DNA of 64,000 bases from Eustoma russellianum (lineage: Eukaryota; Streptophyta; Magnoliopsida; Gentianales; Gentianaceae), in the NCBI GenBank assembly GCA_036186865.1, contig AP025057.1:29242581-29306580 (forward strand), written 5' to 3'. The position numbers were made by a program, and so were the translations under genes. Below, piece after piece: positions 20,541-31,594 of this stretch. The first letter of the stretch is position 1, and each line of letters opens with the position of its first letter. Under the pieces are notes generated by a model. It was given only the letters and a program-made list of their open reading frames with translations. It searched no databases and was not told the DNA's origin.

Positions 20541-21882
20541 ATAGGTGGTGGTATCTCATCTTCATATATAACCCATATATTTTTCTCAAAGTAGGCAATA
20601 TGGAACAATATTCTCAACACCCGCTCTCACGTGACAACATAGGTTGACATATGCATGTGCCTTAGAACACGCACTCAATCACAAACCCGGTATGAACATC
20701 TAAACTTGGATAAGAGAAGACAATAAATGGCCAACTATGACCAAGCAAGGTGTGAGTCCACATTTTAAAGTGACTCTGATACCATGTTGAAATTTTGTTT
20801 ACATGAAATGAAGCCTATATGTTATGTCCGGAAGTTTTGTCAAAAAAGGGGATAATAACAAAATATAGTGATTATCCCAAATTTGATTAATTTGAAATAG
20901 GAAGATAATATTTGATTTTGGATGTGATTTAGGAAATAAAATCCTAACCAACTATGAATATACCTTTATATCAAATTCATACCTATCTATTTATAAGAAA
21001 CAAACCATAACCTCCCACACCCAAAAACCCTATCTGCCGCCACCCTATTCTCCCAAAATTAAATTCTTCAATCTTCACATTGAAAAAAGGGCAACACACA
21101 AAAGACTCAGCCTCCAGCCGGCCCTATATTCTTCAATTTCAACATCCCGCTGCCAGCGAGAAAGGAAGAAGGGAAGCCACCTATTTATTCTCCCAACATT
21201 CACTTTCTTCATCCTTTATAATTCAACAAGCAGCAGTTTATTCTCTCCAATTCACAGCAATTGTGCCGCTAGCCTAAAAGAGCACAAAGGAGTGATTTTT
21301 GGTCCGGTTCAACTCCGATTCTTTGTATATCGCGTATAATCGAGACAAGTATCCTTGCTATATTTGCTATGATTTTCTAACGTTATTATGCTATTTTCAC
21401 ATCAAATTGAATCATGCATACGTATTTGTGATTGCATAGATTGTTGAATATATATACGTACTCGATGTAATTATGTGCTGATCATATATATATATATATA
21501 TATATACGTTTATATATATGCCGCGGAAATATATATGTAAGCATATGTCAAATTAAATTGATGTTCTTTGTTTGTGCGTTGGTTGCTGCCGAAATTGTGT
21601 AAGTGAGGAAATCTGCATGGTGTTAATATATATTTGCATAAACGAAAGAGGAAAAGAAAAACTGAAAAAAAATGCATGGCGTTAGTGTGCTAAAATGAAT
21701 ATGCAGAAATGGAAAAAAAAGAAAGAAAAAGGTGCCTTTCGTCAGTGCTCATTGTAATGTTAAGAACCAAAGCTAATATACATATCATATGGTAATTCTA
21801 TGTAAAATAAAATATACGGTCCGATTATTTTTGGACTCTGGCCGTTATTTTTTTAAGGATATATATGTTGGATTGCCTAGTT

Positions 21883-21888
<6 letters not shown>

Positions 21889-21927
<39 letters not shown>
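21889..21927. repeat. (TA)n microsatellite in LTR
   Basis: An uninterrupted TA run. The corresponding run in the other LTR (28035-28087) is longer, a length difference between otherwise near-identical LTRs. Confidence 0.9.
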
Positions 21928-21929
<2 letters not shown>

Positions 21930-23425
21930 GCCAACACTTTTCCTTTAAGGTATATATATATTTCGAAAGATGTCAATTAATATGTTCTATTTCGTGTGTG
22001 TGTATATATATATGCTGGTACGACAAATAGAAAAAAAAATAGAGAGATGTGAACTAATTATTTTAAGTAAGTAAAATTAACCTTTATTATTAGGTATTGA
22101 TGTTTATACTACAATTGTTTAGATTCGAGCCTAGAGGAGAAGGAAGTTAATTCGTCAAAAAGGTAGGTGCCTCTTCCCCCTCAAACGGATATGATTCATG
22201 CATGCTTTGATGGTATGCTAATGTGTTTCGTTGTTTTATTTGTTTAAGTTGTAAATTTTGTTTCATTGTTTATATTTGTTTAAGTTGTAAATTTTGTATA
22301 TGTTGGAAAGCATGAGATATATTGTTTAAGGCTGCTATGTGTGTGTATGTGTGTGAAATTGGTGGTATGATTGAATCGAAAACAAAATACCCTTAAAGAA
22401 TTGGGGAAAAACAAGGGGAACTTTCACATTAGGAGCCTTTAAAAACTTGTGTTTTGGCCTTAGAATAGGTTCCTAGAGACTGGAAATAGGAGAAAATGGG
22501 GGTTGAGATCGAAAAACGAATCACAGCGCGGGTTGCCACTAGTGGAACACCCATTAAATAAATAAATAACTAATTAAAGTAAGACGAAGAATAGGCCAGC
22601 CAACGGACCGGATCGACTGGCCAGCGGGTCGGGCTGAAGGCGGCCCATTAACCTCTCAAAAAAAATGTATCAGGTCTGGCGAATCAGGCCAGGAAAATAT
22701 AATTAAATACCAATAAATTCAAATAAATTCAAGAAAATATAAAAGGTTAAAATTAAATTATTTTCAATTAATTTTTGAAGTTGGGTAAATTTAAGTAATT
22801 AAAAAAAATAATAATAATAAATAGAATTAAATAGGGAAAAAATAGGAGAAATTAGTAGAAAATTCTAGAAAATTAATACAAGCTAAGGAAAAATAAACAA
22901 CTTTTCAATATTTGTAAAATTTACAAAACCAAATATTGAGTGTCGGAGTTGGTGAGGATGGGCGTACGGGCTCCAGGCGATTGTGTTTTTGCATTCATGG
23001 CACGTGCATTGCATTGATGGCGGGTTGTGACGTACGGGTCACGGATGCTCAGGATGATGTACGGTGACGGGGCCACGACACTCAGGATGGTGTGCGGTGG
23101 CGCGGTCACGCACACTCAGTATGGTGACTGTGGGGTGTACGACCTGCAGCCGCTCAGTAGGACCCAGGTTCATGCATTGCACGGTATGGATATCGGCATT
23201 ATGTGTGACATGACTTTGCTGCGTGTGACATGCATAGTGGGACATGCATCACGATGTTGCGCATTCTTTATCTGGAGTGAATTACTTTCTGCATTCTTTC
23301 ATATGCTTATGTGATATCATGTTTTATGTGTTATGTGGTTATATCATTTCGGTATGTACGTTTTGTATTTGTTTGAGGCGGGCATCTACTGGGTGATTTC
23401 TGTCACTCGCCCCTACTTCCCAGGT

Positions 23426-23494
23426 GAGCTGGATGAGGATTACGAGCACATCTTCGTTGAGGACGGGACGAACATAGCAGAATGGGCTGGATGA
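23426..23494 (+). other. LTR-embedded acidic peptide motif, copy 3
   Basis: Reads E-L-D-E-D-Y-E-H-I-F-V-E-D-G-T-N-I-A-E-W-A-G then TGA, after TTCCCAGGT. The frame is also open upstream for at least 15 codons in this copy. Confidence 0.55.
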
Positions 23495-23782
23495 TAGCTG
23501 TAGCTAGGTTACAAGAGGGGCTCTGCAGCTGTTTGTGTTTGCTTATACTTTGGGGATTTTTCACAGATTTCTTTATTACTCTTATTATCAGAATTTCTTT
23601 TCAGTAATGTAATGACGATTATTGGAGTTTAATTTAAGTTATGATTTACGTTTCCGCGAGGAAAAAATTTCTACGTCATTTCTGACATGTAAGAGATTGA
23701 TTCGACGCTTTGTATTCTCCTTAGCGAGATACGGCGGGTGCACTGTTCCCGAAGCTAGGGTTCGGGAGCGGGGCGCTACTGG

Positions 23783-23794
23783 TGGTATCAGAGC
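23783..23794 (+). other. Primer-binding site of gypsy-2
   Basis: TGGTATCAGAGC, complementary to the initiator tRNA-Met 3' end in plant LTR elements, 2 bp after the LTR. Confidence 0.9.
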
Positions 23795-24050
23795 TGAGGC
23801 TTTAGATCCGCCTCGGAAACGCAGGATTAATTAGATCACCTAGACATAAGTTACGATCTTTTGTAAAAGGACGATTTTACCTCTAATAAACAAAGAAGAC
23901 TTAAGAGATGATTTTAGACTTAGGCTATGATCGGGTTATGGGAGGTGTGTGCCGATTGTGAGCTTTCCCTGTCTAATTACCATTTTACCCCGGGTCCAAC
24001 CCTCTTAACTCACTATTGACTAATCTGATTTCTTTTCATGAATTACATAA

Positions 24051-24360
24051 ATGCCTCCACGACGTGAGCCAGCTGGAAATGGTGGTGAGAACCACTAGAA
24101 TCAGGGGATCATCCCCAAGCACTTGAAGATGTCATAGTCACCATGACCAACACCTTAGCACAGTAGCACCAGCTGCTGAACTGCCATGCACCGCCTCCAC
24201 CACCACCTCACTCGGACCTGAGATTCGTCGACAAGGAGATGCGGAGCAGTGATGGTGCAGCGCAACACAACTGACACCGCGAATCACTTGGATCTAATTT
24301 TGGAATAATTTTAAGAAGTACTGCGTGTTCGACAGTGTGGTCTTTTAGACCATGGCTCTA
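24051..24360 (+). pseudogene. gypsy-2 gag remnant
   Basis: Begins MPPRREPAGNGGENH, recognisably the same gag start as in gypsy-1, then breaks down with many stops. A later piece (about 24255-24340) can be aligned to the capsid region after the Gln/Pro-rich linker. Beyond 24360 nothing coding is left. Confidence 0.7.
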
Positions 24361-26950
24361 GATCCACAGCGGAAGCATAGATTTAGGCTATGATATTAGA
24401 AATTAAGTTACGATTTTGCACATAAGTCACATCTTAGACATAAGTATCGATTTTTAGTCGTAAGCATTTATTTTAGTCATAAACGCTGATTATATAACAA
24501 ATATGACTTGGAAATAAGAAGTGATCTTAGACATAAGTGGTGATCTGAACATCAGGTGATGATTTGAACATAAGCACTGATCTTTGTCATAAGCTGTGAT
24601 TATAAGCATTGAACTTAGAAATAAGTAATGATTTTAGATGTAAGAAATGATGATACCAAGTATCGCTTCTAGAAATAAGTCATGATATTAGACTTTAGTG
24701 ACGATCGGATAAGGGATATGTCCACGTATACCTAGGGCACTCCAGGCGACTCTAATTATTTGCCTTAGTGTTGACTATAACCATTTGCATAATTCCTTGG
24801 ATCCAACTCCTGCAAACCTTGTACCATTATGATAAATGAAGCGGGTTTGCGCCTCTACCTCGACAGTAGTGTCGTAACACGACTAGGTCTAAATTGGGAT
24901 CGTAGTTCTTAAGAAATGATTTTTAGTAAAATGATGATAACTAAGAAACGATTTATTAGCGTTATGATCAGTAGAATTTAGCAAAGAATACCGTAGAAAG
25001 GGGTTTATAGTTATGATTAAGATGCTAAATTTAGAATATCAAATAAGCCGAAGATATTAGTCTTATTAGGGATATCGATTGACAGGGATAAGTGAGCACT
25101 ACTAAAATGAGTACAGTGGAATGACAATTGATTTCAGTCTAGGTTTAGTGCTGATCCCTAAAAACACGTAAGTACTAATGTATCGAGTAGACTTTGAATT
25201 GAAATAGAGTAAGTATGAACAAGTAGTGTGTGCTTTTCAGGTGAGATCTAACTAAATTAGAACTAGCGGTTGAAATAACCAAGTGAAGAAGTACCGTAGA
25301 TCAGTGTGGCGTGGAAGCATGGTGAATTAGAATGCCCTAAGTCGATCAATATTTAGTGTCATGCTAGGATTTGACAGTACGTAGGCGGATTTTTTCATTG
25401 ACAATAAGGGGTGACTTAGAAAATTCATACGAAGCATTGGACTATTATTTTTCAAGTAGCTAGCTATTTTCATATAAGCACGTATACTAAAATACACTCT
25501 ATATTAAAAGGTATTTCAAATATTTTGCTTCTAAACACTCCGACTACTGTCATTCTCTTTGTATATAGTATATTACTTTACAAGGCTCTATTCTCTTACG
25601 AATTCGTATAGCAACCTAACGAAATTTCGATTACCCTTGACAAAACTGATATATTTTAAAATAATGATGTTTCCGAACAGCGGTTTGTTTATATAGTTCT
25701 TATACTATTTCTCAAACTTTTGTTTAGTTATATCGATTTTGCTAAAATAATTTTATCTGACAACTATCGATATTGCAAGCATTTTACTATTAAATGGTTT
25801 GGAATATATTTATCTGCTTGCGATGAACTTGTTTAATTTTGCGAAGCAGAAATAGTTTCAAAATATATGTACTTATTTTTGAAGAAGAGAGGTATCGTAT
25901 TCAAAATTGTTCTATAAAGCTTTATATTTGCTGAATTTCCGATCGTTGTATCCTGCGAAACAAAACATAGCTTTCAAAATATATATATATCGTTGAAAGA
26001 AAAAGACACCGCGTTCAAGTCGTTTTGTAAAAAGAAATTCTACGATTGTTGTGTCTCAATTGTTTTAAAGTGGTTTTAAATCGTAATACTTTTGAGAACC
26101 AAGTATACCAGTGTTTTAAAAGAGGTCATGTATGACACCGCTTGTGAAAACAGATATACATAATACCTTGGTTATTGTGTTACAAAAAAAAATTAAAATG
26201 TATACTATTTTAAACAGTTAATCTATATTCCAAATTATGGCTACGCAAGTTACTTTTCTTTAAATTAAGAAAAATATGTCCATATACATACTTCGTATAA
26301 TAGGTTATTGATGATGTTTCTGAGAAAAGTAAGGACATGATCATAGATCTAGTTCGTAAGTATATAAGAATTGATTTTGAGGACTTTATTCTATATTTAT
26401 GAGGTGATATGATTAATACATTGGAAGACTTGATGGATATTATAGATGGTTGTGTACTAGGAGATGAATCATAATTGATAAATTAAGAATACGAAGTTGT
26501 AGATCGCGAAAAGTTGAATGACACACATCAAGTGGTGTAAGTGGAGGTTTATAAGTTGTAATTATAGATAATTAATTTAAGGATGATGGTACACCTAAGA
26601 ACGGATCTGAGAGTGCTGCAGATGACTGCATATATAAGTATGATAGCGACTGACGACTGCGTTATGTGACCATTAGTATGATGACAATATCCTTAAAATG
26701 TATTTGGTAAATATAGATAGAGTAAGGTAACGATTTTAGTAAGCGGGGAACAATGGACTTAGAAATTATCTTATAGGTGTACAAAGAATGATTTTCTAAG
26801 GCCTTAGCCTATGATAATGAAGCATAATGGTTAACGTATCGAAATACGCAATGGAGGTTTAGTAAGGTCACTATCTAGGAGAATACATCAAATAGAATCA
26901 AACTAAGTCATTGATCAAGTCATACGCAAGTTTCGAGGACGAAACTTATT
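24361..26950 (+). other. Non-coding interior of gypsy-2
   Basis: About 2.6 kb with no ORF of note and no retroviral domain. The first 350 bp (24360-24710) show a degenerate recurring CATAAGTxxTGAT-like motif at roughly 20-30 bp spacing. Further on it is AT-rich without obvious repeats. It replaces the protease-RT-integrase region expected here. Confidence 0.7.
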
Positions 26951-26966
26951 GTAAGGGGGGGAAGAA
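26951..26966 (+). other. Polypurine tract of gypsy-2
   Basis: GTAAGGGGGGGAAGAA directly before the 3' LTR. Confidence 0.85.
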
Positions 26967-28030
26967 TGTTATGTCCGGAAGTTTTGTGAAAAAAAAGGGG
27001 ATAATAACAAAATATAGTGATTATCCCAAATTTGATTAATTTGAAATAGGAAGATAATATTTGATTTTGGATGTGATTTAGGAAATAAAATCCTAACCAA
27101 CTATGAATATACCTTTATATCAAATTCATACCTATCTATTTATAAGAAACAAACCATAACCTCCCCCACCCAAAAACCCTATCTGCCGCCACCCTATTCT
27201 TCCAAAATTAAATTCTTCAATCTTCACATTGAAAAAAAGGGCAACACCCAAAAGACAGCCTCCAGCCGGCCCTATATTCTTCAATTTCAACATCCCGCTG
27301 CCAGCGAGAAAGGAAGAAGGGCACCCACCTATTTATTCTCCCAACATTCACTTTCTTCATCCTTTATAATTCAACAAGCAGCAGTTTATTCTCTCCAATT
27401 CACAGCAATTGTGCCGCTAGCCTAAAAGAGCACAAAGGAGTGATTTTTGGTCCGGTTCAACTCCGATTCTTTGTATATCGCGTATAATCGAGGCAAGTAT
27501 CCTTGCTATATTTGCTATGATTTTCTAACGTTATTATGCTATTTTCATATCAAATTGAATCATGCATACGTATTTGTGATTGCATAGATTGTTGAATATA
27601 TATACGTACTCGATGTAATTATGTGCTGATCATATATATATATATATATATACGTTTATATATATGCCGCGGAAATATATATGTAAGCATATGTCAAATT
27701 AAATTGATGTTCTTTGTTTGTGCGTTGGTTGCTGCCGAAATTGTGTAAGTGAGGAAATCTGCATGGTGTTAATATATATTTGCATAAACGAAGAGGAAAA
27801 GAAAAACTGAAAAAAAAATGCATGGCGATAGTGTGCTAAAATGAATATGCAGAAATGGAAAAAAAAAAGAAAGAAAAAGGTGCCTTTCGTCAGTGCTCAT
27901 TGTAATGTTAAGAACCAAAGCTAATATACATATCATATGGTAATTCTATGTAAAATAAAATATACGGTCCGATTATTTTTGGACTCTGGCCGTCATTTTT
28001 TTAAGGATATATATGTTGGATTGCCTAGTT

Positions 28031-28034
<4 letters not shown>

Positions 28035-28087
<53 letters not shown>
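28035..28087. repeat. (TA)n microsatellite in LTR
   Basis: A long TA run, expanded relative to the 5' LTR copy at 21889-21927. Confidence 0.9.
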
Positions 28088-28089
<2 letters not shown>

Positions 28090-29598
28090 GCCAACACTTT
28101 TCTTTTAAGGTATATATATTTCGAAAGATGTCAATTAATATGTTCTATTTCGTGTGTGTGTATATATATATATGCTGGTACGACAAATAGAAAAAAAATA
28201 GAGAGATGTGAACTAATTATTTTAAGTAAGTCAAATTAACCTTTATTATTAGGTATTGATGTTTATACTACAATTGTTTAGATTCGAGCCTAGAGGAGAA
28301 GGAAGTTAATTCGTCAAAAAGGTAGGTGCCTCTTCCCCCTCAAACGGATATGATTCATGCATGCTTTGATGGTAATGCTAATGTGTTTCGTTGTTTTATT
28401 TGTTTAAGTTGTAAATTTTGTTTCATTAATTATATTTGTTTAAGTTGTAAATTTTGTATATGTTGGAAAGCATGAGATATATTGTTTAAGGCTGCTATGT
28501 GTGTGTATGTTTATGAAATTGGTGGTATGATTGAATCGAAAACAAAATACCCTTAAAGAATTAGGGAAAAAAGGGAGAACTTTTACATTAGGAGCCTTTA
28601 AAAACTTGTGTTTTGACCTTAGAATAGGTTCCTATAGACTGGAAATAGGAGAAAATGGGGGTTGTGATCGAAAAACGAATCACAGCACGGGTTGCCACTA
28701 GTGGAACACCCATTAAATAAATAAATAACTAATTAAAGTAAGACGAAGAATAGGCCAGCCAACGGACCGGGTCGACTGGCCAGCGGGTCGGGCTGAAAGC
28801 GGCCCATTAACCTCTCAAAAAAAATGTATCAGGTCTGGCGGATCAGGCCAGGAAAATATAATTAAATACCAATAAATTCAAATAAATTCAAGAAAATATA
28901 AAAGGTTAAAATTAAATTATTTTCAATTAATTTCTGAAGTTGGGTAAATTTAAGTAATTAAAATAATAATAATAATAAATACAATTAAATAGGGAAAAAA
29001 TAGGGAAAATTAGTAGAAAATTCTAGAAAATTAATACAAGCTAAGGAAAAATAAGGGTAATGATAAATAACAACTTTCCAATATTTGTAAAATTTACAAA
29101 ACCAAATATTGAGTGTCGGAGTTGGTGAGGATGGGCGTACGGGCCCCAGGCGATTGTGTTTTTGCATTCATGGCACGTGCATTGCATTGATGGCGGGTCG
29201 TGACGTACGGGTCACGGACGCGCAGGATGGTGTACGGTGGCGGGGCCACGACACTCAGGATGGTGTGCGGTGGCGCGGCCACGCACACTCAGTATGGTGA
29301 CTGTGGGGTGTACGACCTGCAGCCGCTCAGTAGGACCCGGGTTCATGCATTGCACGGTATGGATATCGGCATTATGTGTGACATGACTTTGCTGCGTGTG
29401 ACATGCATAGTGGGACATGCATCACGATGTTGCACATTCTTTATCTGGAGTGAATTACTTTCTGCATTCTTTCATATGCTTATGTGATATCATGTTTTAT
29501 GTGTTATGTGGTTATATCATTTCGGTATGTACGTTTTGTATTTGTTTGAGGCGGACATCTACTGGGTGATTTCTGTCACTCACCCCTACTTCCCAGGT

Positions 29599-29667
29599 GA
29601 GCTGGATGAGGATTACGAGCACATCTTCGTTGAGGACGGGACGAACATAGCAGAATGTGCTGGTTGA
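29599..29667 (+). other. LTR-embedded acidic peptide motif, copy 4
   Basis: Same as copy 3, except that the terminal Trp codon is now Cys (TGT). The upstream frame D-I-Y-W-V-I-S-V-T-H-P-Y-F-P-G is open. Confidence 0.5.
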
Positions 29668-30059
29668 TAGCTGTATCTAGGTTACAAGAGGGGCTCTGCA
29701 GCTGTTTGTGTTTGCTTATACTTTGGGGATTTTTCACAGGCTTCTTTATTACTCTTATTATCAGAATTTCTTTTCAGTAATGTAATGACGATTATTGGAG
29801 TTTAATTTAAGTTATGATTTACGTTTCCGCGAGAAAAAAATTTCTACGTCATTTCTGACATGTAAGAGATTGATTCGACGCTCTGTATTCTCCTTAGCGA
29901 GATACGGCGGGTGCACTGTTCCCGAAGCTAGGGTTCGGGAGCGGGGCGCTATACTATATCTACTCAAAACCTTAAAACAATAGATTGTCGTATCTCATTC
30001 TCATATAACCAATATATTTTTATTAAAGTAGCCGATGGTACAAAATTATCAACCGAGTG

Positions 30060-30653
30060 AAATACACCCAGACCCTTTTTCTGTACTTGTTGCGTTTACC
30101 TTTCCTGTATTTTAAAATAAAATATAAGGGCGTAAATTATCAGTAATTTACGTTTTGAACCTGTTTATTAGGAGTATTAGAAATGATTCATTCCTTGCGC
30201 ATGTGGACTAAAAGATACCCTTTGACCTTGTAGTTAGAGAAGGTCTTCTGTGTAATTCATTCCTATCATTTTTGGACAAAAAAGATAAATGTGATTTCCA
30301 TATAAGTTAACAGCAAATTACTTTTTACCCTCCTTATGAAAGATATTGTTGGGGATGATTCAATAAACTATAGGAGTTAAAAAGGAACCTTTCTCTCAAT
30401 CTACCGTTAACTTGTATGAAGAATGACTAGAGAGAGTTTAATGTGTATTTAGTTAAAATATAAAAGGGTGAAACGGTAATTATTCCTATAATTTACATCC
30501 ACATCTTCAGATCTTACTATATTATTACTTACCTTAGTAGTTGTTTTTTATTTAATACGATATGAAAAATATAGGAGAGGGAGAGGGGGGGGGGTTAACA
30601 AATGTTTCAAAATGTAGTATCTTATGTTTCAAAACAACTTTTCATATATTATT
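30060..30653. other. Intergenic, nothing recognised
   Basis: AT-rich, with a G-run at about 30583-30594. No gene or repeat supported. Confidence 0.5.
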
Positions 30654-31494
30654 TGTTGGAAACGTACGTTTAAAGTACTTTAAAATTTGCTCTAAACTTA
30701 TATAAAAGCATGTAAGATGTTTTTTGAGACATTTAAAGATGATTGGAACACTTTGAGATTGCAGAAAATCATTTGGATCGATCCAAGTGCTAGTTGGATC
30801 GAACCAAGTGAAAGTTGAAAACTGAAAATCGAAGTTGAGTGTTATCGATTGATACATCGATCGATCAATGTGGTATGGATGCAAAATTGGAGTACACTGT
30901 CTAACATAGATCGATCACATGGATCGACTAATGGGATATCGATCGATACATTGATCGATCGATGTGGGCATGGTGCAAAGTTGGAGCTCACAGTCCAACA
31001 TCGATCGATGGATGTGACATCGATCGATCACGTACCAAAGGCCAGGACTCTTCAACTTAAGTTGCAACTTTTGATCCAAGAATCATCTCCCATCATACAT
31101 GAACGTTATTCAACTGACATGGAGGTTGTTTAACTGCTGAAATGGTGTTTTAAAGACAAGTTTTACACAACCCAAAGCCTATAAATAGTAGGTCTTGCTA
31201 TCTTAAATAAATATACATACTCTTACAAAATTTGAAAAATTTTCAGCAATATTATCTCCTCATATCCTCTCTTCTTCCTCCACTATCAAAAACTTCTATG
31301 GTGCAAGTTCATCTTCCTCTTGTAGAGCGAACAAAAGAAAAAAGCCGTTATATCCTGGGAGGCTAGTGCCGTGTAGTTCACCTTGCTCCTGGTGGAAGCA
31401 TTTTAGCTTTAAGGATAACAACTAACATTGTGTCTCGACTTTTCTATTCTCATATTTCCTGTTTGGTTACCATATCCTTCCATATTTTCCAACA
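30654..31494 (+). mobile_element. Solo LTR, 841 bp, probably copia
   Basis: TSD TTATT on both sides (30649-30653 and 31495-31499). Inverted ends TGTTGGAAA and TTTCCAACA. TATA-like CCTATAAATAG at 31178-31188. The U3-like part (30840-31035) holds several CATCGATCGAT palindromes. No internal region or second LTR is present, as expected after LTR-LTR recombination. The plus orientation is inferred from the TATA box. Confidence 0.85.
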
Positions 31495-31594
31495 TTATTG
31501 TCATTATTATTTTTTTTATAAAAAACAGCATTTCATACTATTCGTTATCTTACAGCCATGCTATGTCATCTATATCGGTTATAGTATTAGAGTT

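Larger units (their letters stand above)
20820..23780 (+). repeat. 5' LTR of gypsy-2
   Basis: About 2,960 bp, beginning TGTTATGTCCGGAAG and ending GCGCTACT. Contains TA microsatellites (21484-21505, 21889-21927) and a TATA-like TATTTATAAG near 20989. One LTR region (22430-22660) matches the gypsy-1 LTR. Confidence 0.92.
20820..29953 (+). mobile_element. Ty3/gypsy element 2, non-autonomous, full length
   Basis: LTRs 20820-23780 and 26967-29953, TSD CTATA (20815-20819 and 29954-29958), primer site TGGTATCAGAGC at 23783-23794, polypurine tract at about 26951-26966 preceded by TTTCGAGGACGAAAC, as in Tekay/Del elements. The 3.2 kb interior has only a gag remnant and no protease, RT, RNase H or integrase. 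The LTRs are very similar by eye, so insertion is recent. That points to mobilisation in trans by a related autonomous element. Confidence 0.92.
26967..29953 (+). repeat. 3' LTR of gypsy-2
   Basis: About 2,987 bp, near-identical to 20820-23780 with small indels, mostly in TA and A runs. Ends GCGCTATA, so the usual terminal CA has become TA. Confidence 0.92.
13086..30054 (-). mobile_element. TRIM retrotransposon split by two gypsy insertions
   Basis: The pieces are 13086 to about 13118 (start of the left LTR, TGTTGAAACTTTG), about 20541-20619 (rest of the left LTR), 20620-20784 (internal) and 20785-20819 plus 29954-30054 (right LTR, TGTTGAAATTTTG). The right LTR is cut at its CTATA site by the second gypsy element. 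A minus-strand primer site TGGTATCAGAGTCA lies at 20771-20784. A purine tract (GAGAGCGGG on the minus strand) precedes TGTTGAGAATATTG at 20619. The flanks GAGTA (13081-13085) and GAGTG (30055-30059) fit a TSD with one change. There is no coding capacity and each LTR is about 130 bp, so it fits a terminal-repeat retrotransposon in miniature. Confidence 0.75.

Noticed and set aside
22921..23314. Overlapping open frames in gypsy-2 LTRs (also 29094-29487)
   Set aside because: Both strands are open because of GGCCACG-type repeats. No codon-level conservation was seen compared with the acidic peptide motif.
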